A stretch of 64,000 nt of DNA from Cricetomys ansorgei (Eukaryota; Chordata; Mammalia; Rodentia; Nesomyidae): assembly GCA_026225945.1 (NCBI GenBank), contig JAMJFZ010001089.1, positions 248,001 to 312,000 of the forward strand. The letters are read 5' to 3'. A program made the translations under genes and the position numbers. Shown here in pieces: positions 44,301 through 56,300 of this stretch (the first letter of the stretch is position 1; every line of letters begins with the position of its first letter). The notes beneath the pieces were generated by a model. That model saw nothing but the letters and a program-made list of their open reading frames with translations. It searched no databases and was not told where the DNA came from.

Positions 44301-47300
44301 GATTAGCACATCACTGTCCGCAATGAGTGGAGCTTAGAACCCAGTGAATCAGTCTTACTCCATACGGCAGCAGTCCAGGTATAGAAAGTTCTGGAGGGAA
44401 TCTGCAGTGATCTCTGGACATTCTGAATCTACTTTTTAAAAAGCGTTTGGGGTTGCTGCTTTCTCTTTTAGGCATTTGTGTAATCCCAGTATACGCTTAT
44501 TGTGACTTGCCTCTTTCTCCTAAAGATCAGATGCTAAAATTTTCAGCTACTTTTGGTCCTGCTTGGCCAGGCCTCAGCTGGTACAGAATCACTGTAGCAA
44601 ATGAGAGTCTGGGTACACGTAGTGCCCTTTTTTTAAGGTACTATGATTGAGGAGATATTTATTTCGATAGCTGAGGACCAGTTAAATCATCAGCAAAAAA
44701 CAATTCATCATTATGCTTTTTAAACTATTTCAGCATTGCAGTCATTAACTACAGGAAAAAAAAATCCATCAGTGTCAATTTTCATTTCTGTAAAGTATTA
44801 ATTAGCATGACCCCAAAGCTTTAAAATGGAACAGTGGGAGTCTCTCTCCTACCTTGTCCCCCAACACCCAGGCATGCACCCGTGGACTACTCAGATGTCA
44901 CGTGATGGTAACTGTATATATTCTCTAAACTCTTGTTTAAAGTTTTAGCATTCTTGGCCCTAGTCTTCAAATGCATACACTCCGTCAGAAGCAAATGTCT
45001 CCTCATTTGTGAAGCTATTATTTAGCTTGTCTCTCCCCACCCCCATCCCTTACTTCCCGCCCCTTCTTCAGGTTAGTTCCCTCTAGCTCAGAGACTGTAT
45101 GTCTCCGTGCTAGCTCCTGTGAGGCGGCAGTAGACAGGGGCTGGAAATGCACTCGTCTGCTCTTGGCTTGGGTTTCTTGAATGACACATGTGAGGGACTT
45201 TGATCACAGTGTTTGGCCATCTGTGACCAGGCAGTGCCACCAGTGAACTGGGATTGCCACCCAGGGCCGCCACAGGCCCTTCGCATAGGCTCTTTCGTGC
45301 TGGTTTGATAAATTAAGTTGACTTCTTACACACACGTACACCCACCCATTTCAACGTTTTCGTTTAGTTTTCTAGGTTTTGATCGTACCTTTAAAATGTA
45401 CTCTTCAGAGTCATTCATATTAGCTTAATAAAAAAAAATTCGGAATATGGGATTTCTATTTGGATGTCATTGGGGTCCCCAACATCTCTAAGTAATTTCT
45501 TTAGAGAGGAGAGAAAGAGAAGAACCATAAAAAGAGCTATGAAACCTGAAAGTTCATTCCAATACAGTTTAGTTAAGTCTTTCAAAGAAGGAGGAGGAGG
45601 AGGACTAAACTCAAAGTGTCAAAAGTACTACAAGAAAATGGTCCTGAGCCTCACTCTGGGCCCATGTCTTCCTCAAAGTCACCACTAGGGGGAGACCAGA
45701 GGCAGGTTCTAACTCCCATCTGGATGGGAAATCTGCCTCTGGGAGGAGTTGGTCTTTACAATGTGTTTCCAGATTGTTACGGCTTCTGTTTTGCTCTGGT
45801 CTGAGAACATTGAGCATAATGTAACCCAGTGGCTGCTTGTAGGAAGTGGAGAGACCGATTTTGCACCACAGCTTCAGAGCCTAAACAAGAAGCGCTTCAC
45901 AGTGGTGGCCTGGGACCCTCGAGGATACGGACAGTCCAGACCCCCAGACCGAGATTTCCCACGGGACTTTTTTGAAAGGGATGCAAAGGATGCTGTTGAC
46001 TTGATGAAGGTGAGACCCAGAGAGTGGGGGAAGGTGACGGCCTACCTTCATTTATTCTAATTTCTGTTGTTCTTTCTGTCTACAAAGGTGAGTCTTATAT
46101 AAAATAGACCTAAGGACTGAGTAGAAACAGAGCCCAGCTACCTATTGACACTACTGCTAAGACACCAAGGCTCAGCCTTTCCCGCCATTTGCATGGCATA
46201 CATCACTGCACAGTCTTAGTTTTGTTTTGTGTTACTTTGTTTTAAAACAAGTTTTCCTTGCATAGTCTAAGCAGGCCATGAGATCTCAACCCTTCCGCTT
46301 CAGCCTCTGGAGTGCTAACAATTGCACACACAGCAAAATACGCAGATTTATATTGATGTAACAGGAGTCCTAGGCCAGAGGCTCAACTCCATGGCTTCCA
46401 ATGTGTCAGGTGTAGCCACTCACCCAAAAGAAAACAGCAAAAAGTAGTGGTGACTAGACAGGAATGCATTCTGAACAAAATTGCTGTATGGAGAAGGTGG
46501 AAAGGAAGCCCTTCAGCCCATCTTTGGGTTACTGACATGAGATTTAGGGTTAAGTAGAATAAGAATTGGAGAGGAAGCAAGAAGTCTGCATAACTAAGCA
46601 GTCCTGGTCATGGTGTGGTCTGGCATTATCTCAGCTCTGGTTCTGCAAGGTGGTTTGAGAAAGTCATGATCATCCATGCTTGCGGGGTTGGGGGAGGGGG
46701 TAGCGGGGGTGTCATCTCACCAGGTGATCTGTCTGTAAGGCTCTGATCTGCTGTTCCTAGAATCCAAGCTGACTTCAGGCTTAGGACAATGTAGGTCTGG
46801 AACAAGACACAATACAAAGCAACATTAAGGTGTCTCCACCTTATTGCATCTTATGTTTGTGCTTTCAGCCTTGAAGGGAATTGTCTTAGGGTTACTATTG
46901 CTGTGATGAAACACCATGACCAAAGCATCTTGGGAAGGAGAGGGTTTACTTGGCTTAAGTGTCCATATCACAGCTCATCATTAAAGGAAGTAAGGGCAGG
47001 AACCTAGAGACAGGAGCTGATGCAGAGGCCACGAGGGGTGCCGCTTACTGGCTTGCTCCCCGTGGCTTGCTCAGCCTGCTTTCTTGTAGAACACAGGACC
47101 ACCAGCCCAGGGGTGGCACCACCAACAATGAGCTGGACTCCCCCACATCAGTCACTAAGAAACTGCCCTACAGGTTTGCCTACAGCCTGATCTTAAAGAA
47201 GCATTTTCTCAATCGAAGCTTCCTTCTTTCTGGTGACTCTTGGCTTGTGTGAAGTTGACGTAAAACTAGCCAGCACAGGGGTTAAGATGGGCTAGGTACC

Positions 47301-50300
47301 TCCAACCTTCAGAGGGGTGCTCCTTGAATGCTCAGCCTGCCTCCTTGAAGAGCTGAGCAGGAATCCAACCCGAAAGTAAAAAAGGATACAAACTGCAGGT
47401 AGAGAGATCCAGCTGTCATCCCGCTTTTAATTACCTTGTAGGCCCAGGTGAGCAGTTGGTGCTTCTCAGCAAGCATGGTATTTTATTTGGTTATTTGGGG
47501 ATTTTGAGGCAGGATCTTGCTGTGTAGTCCTAAACTCATCGGGTAGCAGGGCAGCCTCTACCTCCTGAGTGCTGGGATCACAGGCAGGCAATACCGATGG
47601 CAGCTTACCATACCCGACGCTCTTCTCGTCTGCTGCTCCCTTACCGATGGGCATGCACTTGCCACCATTGTCCCTCTATGGTCTCACTCTCTGTGGTTAC
47701 CCATGGCCAGGTGTGGTCTGGAAATACGAAGTGGAAAATTCCAGAAACAATTGATTCATAACTTGTAATGTTTTATCATTTAAATTAAGCTTATCTTTAG
47801 CTTATACATTAAAACATAAAAAGTGTACATGCCAGGGGGTTAAAAAAGGTTCCAGGACATGTCTATACTGTATAATGTTCAAATCAGGTAAAACAAGTCT
47901 GTCTCATCAAACTTTTATTCTCTCTCTCTCTCTCTCTCTCTCCCTGAATATGTACAGGCACATGAATATATATGTACATGCATGTGTGTGTTCATGTATG
48001 TGCAGGTTTCCATGGGGCGGGTTGCATGTAGAGGCCTCAACGATTGTTGCTCAGTTGCTTTCTACCTTGTTTTTTGAAATAGGACACTCATTGGCCTGAA
48101 GGTCACCAAGTAGGCTATGTTGGCTGGTCAGCAAGCCCCAGGGGGTCCTCCTGCCCCCACATTCTCAGAACTGGGATTACAAGTGTTCACCACTATGTGT
48201 ACCTTTTTACATAGGTCCTGGGAGACAACTCAGATCCTCATGCTTGTACCAGAAACACTTTGCCAACAGGACTATCTCCCCCAGCCCCCAGCACTTATCA
48301 TTTCCTTAAGAGAAAGGCTTTCAAAGTATTCCCTTCTGTCTTCCTGAGGTGCAAGTCCATGAATGTTATCTGTAGCCCTCTGGAGTGAGTTTTAAACCCC
48401 ATGCCGTTTTGAGCGGGACGGTGAAGTGTTATGCTGCCCACCCATCCTGCCTCCATCCTACCCAGATTGTAAGATATCCCCTCTCCAGCATATCCACTCT
48501 GTACCACATGTACGTGCACAGCTCTTGGTAATGTCTATGTTACAAGACCTCCGTGATGACAGAGAGGGCTTGAAAACCCCCAGCAGGTACAAGGCCGTAT
48601 CTCACTGAACATATGTGCTGTCTTATCCCAAGCACCATCTAGAGGTAAATGATTAATTTTTAAGCTACCTTTTTGTTTTATGTTGCTTGTGGACATTTGA
48701 CAATTCTTTCATGATTATGAGCACTGTTGTGTATATCCTGGGTCTATCTCCTTGTAAATAAATTCAAGAGGCAGCATTCTAGAAGATACAGATCCTCACT
48801 CTACGTATCAATGTCAAATAACAGATTATGTACACACATGTGTGATCTCACCAGCAAGTATCTCAACTAACATTTGTGAGTTCTTTTTAATCTTTTCAGA
48901 CAGTCCATTTTACTTCAAGAAGCCTCTTCCGTATGCTTTTCCAGCTCTCTCTTCTGAGCAGATTTTCAGGGTCCTGGTTGATTCACCCAAGGACAGATGC
49001 AGCTTTGCAGGGCAGCTCCTCCCACAGTTGCAGCTGTGGCATCCCCGGATGCTCGGCTGCATTTTATCTTAAGTTCCTCTCCCATCTACAGAATCGCCCT
49101 CTGAGCCTTGCTCGGGTGCATGCACACGCAGCCCTTGTCATACCCAAATACAGCCGATTTCCGCCGCTTCTGCACTTCGACATTGTATCCAACCAGAAGA
49201 TGTGCTTCCTGCGCACATCAAAATAATACTGTGTTCTCAAGTCTTTTACGACAATCGCACTGTAGCAAAGCTAACTGACACCGGGTCTCCAATGGCAGAC
49301 TGATCACCATCACCAAGTTCTTCCAGCAGAATGGAGCGGTAACTGTGCCGTGCGTTCTGCCGTGCCTGGCCGCAGGTGAACAGTAACCGTGCCGCACGTT
49401 CTCCCGTGTCGCCCACAGGCGCTGCGGTTCAAGCAGTTCTCCCTCCTGGGCTGGAGCGACGGCGGCATAACCGCGCTCATCGCTGCTGCGAAGTACCCGT
49501 CTGATATCCGCAGGATGGTGATCTGGGGAGCGAACGCCTATGTCACCGAGGAAGATAGCAGGCTTTACCAGAGTAAGTTCTGCCAGCCACAGACGTGACG
49601 AGCCTCCGTGCTCCCCCACCCCACTCCTCCATCCCTTGTTCTGATATGTTGTTGACTGACTGTAGAATGAGTTTTCATACGATTGAACCAACCCTAGACA
49701 TGGAGAGCTTTTCTGTTTCCAGAAGTGAAACTTGAGTGAGTCAGGCCGAGGCTCTGAAAACGCAGTGTTTACATTCACTAGCACTGGGAGTGAGCTGGAA
49801 GGAATGAGGGGGTGCTGTGAAGTGTTGCTCATGACCTCATTTAAAGTAATGTGAAAGCCAGTTGTGGTGGCACATGCCTACAGTCAACTACTTGGGAGGT
49901 TAAGGCTGGAGAATTCTGAGGTTGAAGCCAGCAAGGGCAGTGTAGCACGGCCCAGACTCAAAAAAAAAAAAAAAAGTCATGAATGAATGAATGAATGAGT
50001 ACATGAATGCATGAAAGTAATGGCTATCAAAGGAAGCTCTAGGCTGAAAATGAACCCAATAATCTGTGCAGTTTCTCAGCTAATGTCTCCTTTAAGCTTC
50101 TCCTTGAAGGTTTTTCGGGGCACAAGAGCTTGGCCAGTGACTGCAGCCTGTGGTTCAACTCTAATCTGCCGCTTGCTTTTGTAAAGCTAAGGCACCAATG
50201 AAAAGTTAGTTCCTGAACCAGAGACCAAGCTGGGGTATCTACACCCTAGTTCTTCCTTATTTCTGTGTTCCCAACATTGCTGCCTGACCTGCACCAGAGC

Positions 50301-53300
50301 ATATGGGAGTGCTGACAATTACTCGGCATCCAGCCCTGACATTCTTTAGCCTCTAGTAAGCTTTCCAAATTGGGAGGAGCAAGCTCTCAGGAGGAAAGGG
50401 GTACCCAGAGCTTGAAGGTCACCAGGGCAAAAGAGAAGCTACCTGGGCTTCCCACCACCTCTACCTGCCAGCCTGGCCCATCACGACCCCACCCATCCTC
50501 ACTGGAAGCTTTCTGTATATCTGTATAGACTAGAGACAGCATAACAAAAACAGTTTGTTCAAGGAAGCCCAGCATTTTCTCTCTACAGCCGTGTCTCCAG
50601 TATGTCTTTGGTGTTTCTCTCGACCTTCAGAGCCTGAAATATTTACTCTCTGACAATGAGAGAGAAGTTTGCAGAGCCCTGCACATGCTAAGTCTCTTCC
50701 AGGGGTTCTGCCATCCACACTGTAAGCTACTTGGAGGCTCTACCCTGGTCTAGAGTCTTAGTTTTCTATGATCTTCCTATTTTTAAAGCAGCCTGAAACT
50801 CTCAAGTGACAGGTGACTCGGATGCCAATCCTATTCTGCCCTCCACTTGCCCTCACCATCCTCCCACGTGGCTCAGAGCCGGCCTTGTACAGAGTAGGCT
50901 GTGTCACTCTATGGTGGTCCTTGAGCTCCTGCGGTCCGCGAGCCCTCGTGGCCTCTGGCACTAGATGCCTTTGCTTCTTCTAAATCCCTGACTTCTCTTA
51001 CTAGGCCCTTCCTCTCTGCCTCAATGGGTAAATGCGATTCCTCCTCCAAAATACTGCCCCCCACCCTGTTCCCTGTGGTTCCTTCTTACTATGCATATCC
51101 TACCTCACAGTTTTATTAAAAGAGGTGTCTGTGATCTCCTCTCTCCTTTAGTGGTGCAAAAATCTTAGACTATTGATTTGAGATGTTTATTCTTTTCTAA
51201 TATATCATTGAAGGCTGTAAATTTTCCTCTAGAGCTGCTAGACCTAAGCACCTGTATATATCAAAGGGATTTATTAGATTGACTTACAGGATGCAGTCTG
51301 GGTAGCCCCACAAGGGCTGTCTCACACCAGAGAGACTGAGGATCTAGCAGTGTCTCAGTTGGCAAGGCTGTGTGTCTTAGCAGTCCCATTCTGAAGGCCT
51401 GGAGGATTCTCAGAAAGCCACTGGTCTTCACTCTACGTTGGAATCCTAAGGAAGGTAGTTTGAATCTTGGTGAAGAAATGTTGCATCGTCTGAGTTAGGG
51501 TTTCTGTTGCTGTGATAAAACGCCATGACCACAAACAACTAGGGGATAAAAGGGTTTACTTCACCTTACAACTCTCAGGTCACACTCCATCACTGAGGGA
51601 ATGTCAGGGCAGGAATTGAAGGCAGAATTCAGGAGGCAGGAAGTGAGGCAGAAGCCATGGAGGGATGCTGCTTACTGGCTTGCTCCTTTTTGCTTGCTCA
51701 GTCTGCTTTCTTATATACCCAGGACAACCAGCACAGAGGTAGCACCACTCACAGTGTGCTGGGCCCTCCCACATCAATCATTAATCGAGGAAATATACCA
51801 CATAGGCATGTCCCCAGGCCGATCTGGTAAGGGCATTTTCTCAATTGAGGTTTTCTCTTCCCAAGTTATTCTAACGTATGTGAAGTTAGCATAAAACTAG
51901 CCAGCACACACAGCAACAGGATAGATGAGCTTGCCAGCAACAGTGAAGGCAAACAGGCAAAAAGAAGTTTCTTTCTTTCCTGTCCTTTTATCCGGGCTGC
52001 CGTCAGAGGCTGCCACCCACACATAGAGCACATAGAGTAGGTCTTCCTGCTTCAAATGATCTCACTAAGAAAACCCCTCACAGGAGTTCCCAGCAGCTTG
52101 GGTTTTAGGTGACTCTAACGCTGTCAAGTTGACAACCATGATCACAGCACCTACAAATCTTAGCGTGTTACATTTTCACTCATCAAAAGTCATCTCAAAA
52201 TATCTGTTCTAGTGTCTCTTCAGACTGTGCCTTTCACTGCTAGGTACTCAGGAATGTAATGTTTCGTTTCTAAATACTTGGAGTTTCCTAGATTTCTTTC
52301 TACTATTAGCATTTAATTTTTCTAGATTCGGGAAACACGTGATGTGTGGTTCGGGTTCTTTTAAGTTTATTAAGATTTATTTTGTACCCCAGAACATGGA
52401 CTTTCTTGCTCTAAAATTGAATTCCACCCCATCTCTACTCACTATCTTTCCTTTATCATTCAGTTAGCAGCCCACACCCTCTCAGTGCGTGTCAGCCAGA
52501 GCCCCAGCGTCTTCCCAGGAGGGCTCTCGGTCCTTCCTCCTCTGCCCTCCGCATCTCACGGTGACTCTGTTCTGTTGATGCCACACAATGAATACCGAGT
52601 TACAGCCTCCTCTTGTTTCCCTCACTCTCCTAGTTCAGAACCCCTGCCTCCTGGGACATTCTATCCTCCCGTAGCAGAAAATCCTTTGTAAGGCAAAAAT
52701 CAAACCATTCCCTCTCCCACTTAAAACACCTTTAGTAACTTCAAAGAAGTCCGCTCAGCTTCCCTGGTCCCTGCCAGTCTGACTCGGCTCGGCCTTCTAC
52801 CTCTTCTGTCCCGTAACTTCCTGTGGGCTTTCTGCATCGATAAACAGCCTTTCCTGGATGCACCTCGCCCTCTCCCAGCCACGTCCTTCTCAGTAGTCAC
52901 CCCAATACCCAGCTCCGAGGGTACCGCCTGAGAAGCTGTCCCTGAGCCCTTAAGCCCTGCGGACCCTGTAATGGTTTGCGCATGCCCACATTTCGCAACG
53001 TTGACCTGGACACACTCTCCCTTTCACTCCTTTGCCTTAATCATTGTAAAGTAAGTTTCCCACCACAATGGCTCAGACTTGCCCTGCGTTCTGGAACAAA
53101 ATAAAAGATGTCTCAATCCCGCAGTACTCCTCACTGTCTAGGATATCTCCATTTCCCTTCAGGACCGCCACTGCCACTTTTTCAATCCAGAAGGTGTCCT
53201 CTGACCCAGCTTCCCAGTGGAGACAGTGCCGTCCATGTAACCAAACCCTCTGGACATTTGGCTGCTCTTCTTCCTTCTCCTTCCTCCTCTTCCTCCTCTT

Positions 53301-56300
53301 CCTCTTCCTCTTTCTCCTTTTCCTTCTTTGTCTTTCCTGTTGAAACAGTCTCTTGCTGTTCACACCCTCTTTTTGAGCTTCCCCTGGGTTGGCTCTCTGG
53401 GCACTGTTGTCATGGCGCTGGCCCTGATCTACTCTCTGGCTTTGATGTATGGGGCAGTGTCAGTGAGGTCCTCAAGTGCCATCCTCTTGCTTTCTGTTCT
53501 GATCCTCTTCTCTTTCACTGTATAGTGTGTGTGTGTGTGTGTGTGTGTCTGTGTATGTGTGTGTATGTGCTCTCACATGCACATGTATGTATATATAGGT
53601 ATGGGTACATGTGTACATGCCTGTGCATATGGAGGCTAGAGGTCCCCTCGGGTTCTGTTTATTTTCTGAGACAATATCTCTCGCTGACCCGGAGTTCACT
53701 GCTTAGGAGAGGCTGGCTGGCCTGTGAGCCCCAGGAATCTGCCAGTCCCTGCTTTCCCAGCACCTGGATTACAAGTGTGCACCCCTGCATCCAGACTCTT
53801 TCACATGGGCTCAATCCCAGACCCTCACACTTATGTGACAAGCTCGATACTGACTAACCTGTCCCACCAGCCTCACATACCCCCTTGTTAAAGACAGCAT
53901 CTCAGTGTGTTGCCCACGCTGGCCTCAAATCCTTGGGCTCAAGCAGTCGTTCTGTCTCGGCCCCCTGAGTAGCTTAGATTGCAGGCACACCCCACCATGT
54001 CCTGCTTCCCTCACTCTGTCCCCCTCCTCTGTGTTCTCCGAGCTTCCAAGCCCCACATATTGGACTCTTCTTTGATTTTTCTTATCTAGTTGCCATACAG
54101 ATACCTCACCATGTTTAAAAGTAACAGAACCAGTCTTTCCTCTTGACCTGTTCCTCTTGCTAAATGTTTTAACCCTGGTAAATGATTCACCGAGGAGCAC
54201 AATCCATACCGGGTTCAGACCGGAACACGGCCTCCTGCTACCTGGGCTTTACCTTCCGTAGCTTCATGCAGCTCTGTTCTGAAACTGTCGATGGAAAATC
54301 CCAGAGTAACAGGTCCTTAGGCTTACAAATCTGTACCACTGTGAGACCAATGCCGAGACCGTCTGCCACACCCGGTGCTGCTCTGTTCTGCTCAGACCAC
54401 AAACCATCCCTTTGTCTGGTGCATCTATACCCTGTGTGCCGCCTGCCAGTTAGTCCTCAGAAACCATCTTGAGCAGTACATCCGCTCTCCACTTGCTACT
54501 ATGCCCGCATTCCCTGGGGCCTTGTTTTACTTAAAACCCTTCACACAATGAGGAGCAGTGCCGGCAGTCCCACTGCAGTGTATTCTAGCTGTTCTGGTTT
54601 ACATTAGTTATTACTAATCTCCTACGGGGCCTACTTAGCAGTAAATGTCATCATAGGGGAGTATAGGAGAACACAGTATCTGTAGTTCAGTGCTCTGTGG
54701 TTTCAAGACACCAGGTGTCCTGGAGGTGTTTCTTGTGGACAGGGGCAGGTGCTACGCCATAGCTGCCATCTACGGGCTCTTGGCTGTAAGGCTCTTGAAG
54801 GTGAAGGCTGTATCTCATCTGTTACTTTTCTGACACCTTGACAAGGCAACTTATAAAAGAAAGTGTTTAGCCGGGCTGTGGTGGCGCACACCTTTAATCC
54901 CAGCACTCTGGAGGCAGAGGCAGTCCCGATCTCTGTGAGTTCAAAGCCAGCCTGGTCTTCAGAATAAGTTCCAGGACAGCTAGAGCTACAACAGAGAAAC
55001 CTTGCTTCAAAAATCAACACACCCCCCTCCCCAAAAAAAAGAAAGTATTTAATTTGGGACTCATGGTTCCAGTGGGTTAGAGTCTCTAACCATCATGGTG
55101 GGGAGCACGGCAGCAGGCAGGCAGACGTGGTGCTGGAGCAGCAGCTAAGAACTCACAACTTGTCCACAAGCAGAAGCCAGAGAGAGAGAGCACTAACTAG
55201 GAATGGCATAGGCTTCTGAAGCCTTAAAGCCCACTCTCAGTGACACACGTCTTCGAACAAGACCACACCTCCTAATCCTTCCCAAACAGTTCCACCAACT
55301 GAGGACCAAGTTTTCAAATTTATGAGCCTATGGGGGCCATTCTCATTCAAACCACCACATTATCCAAGTTTATACTGGAAATAGACACTTAGCAGACTTC
55401 CTTTATGCTTACTGAATTAACTCTCAATTAGTAAATTTTCATTACGGTTCTAATGTTTAGCACAGATTATATGCTCTAAAAGAAAGTGGGGAGGGATAGA
55501 TCAGTTCCTTTTGGGATCCAAATTCTGTTTCGGATCAACAAACATTTTGATTCAATTGGTTATTTTGGGCACTTGACTATGAAGCATAATTGCTAATTTC
55601 AGATACTGATTATGGCTTGGGACAGAAAAGGCTTCCTCTTAAAATAAATTAAAAGAAGTAACTGTATAAATGCAAAGAGTCTCTTTGAGTACGTGTTACA
55701 TGCCAAGCGCTCTTGTCAGCAAATTCCACGTATTTACTTACTCTTTATTCCAGTGTTCCTGTAATTCGTATTTTCTGATTAGGAAATTGGCACAGAGAAG
55801 TTAAGTAACTTGCCCAGTTTCACACAGCAAGCCTGTACTCCCAGCCACAGTCTGTGAGACCTCTGCTTCCATGGCAACGGCTGCAGAAATTACCATGTGA
55901 TGTCCGGGAGTGTCACTGGTGCACTTGACCTACGGGTGGGGGGGGGGAGGTGTGTTCTTTAGTAATGCATGCTCTAAGAGCTTTCATACGCAGCAGCATT
56001 TAGTACGTACAAGAGCACTAGGCCCTGAGAGTCCCTGCGCCTTCTTCTGCCGGATCTGACCCCTTCCATCCCAAACATCTGCATGAATTAATGAAAAGGA
56101 CCTCATGCTGTACAGCAGGCCCCATGCTTCACCATAGAACGCCGCCCGCGCTAAACGCGAGTCCACTGGGTTCTCAAAAACTCTCGATGGTCACATCACC
56201 AGGAACTCATTTATCCTGATCGATTTTTTTTAAAGTTTGTTTTTAATATAATATTTAGTCGCTATAATTCAACCCTCTGGCAGAAGTGAACTACGCCCCC

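Noticed and set aside
49218..49832. 204-codon minus-strand frame over Bphl exon 4
   Set aside because: It is the antisense shadow of a GC-rich exon whose + strand reads as conserved BPHL; no start context, splice pattern or homology.
53108..53857. Longest open frame in the window (249 codons, + strand)
   Set aside because: It runs through a polypyrimidine tract, a TG repeat and a reversed B3 SINE; composition is low-complexity Ser/Phe and Cys/Val repeats with no domain. It lies within a Bphl intron.
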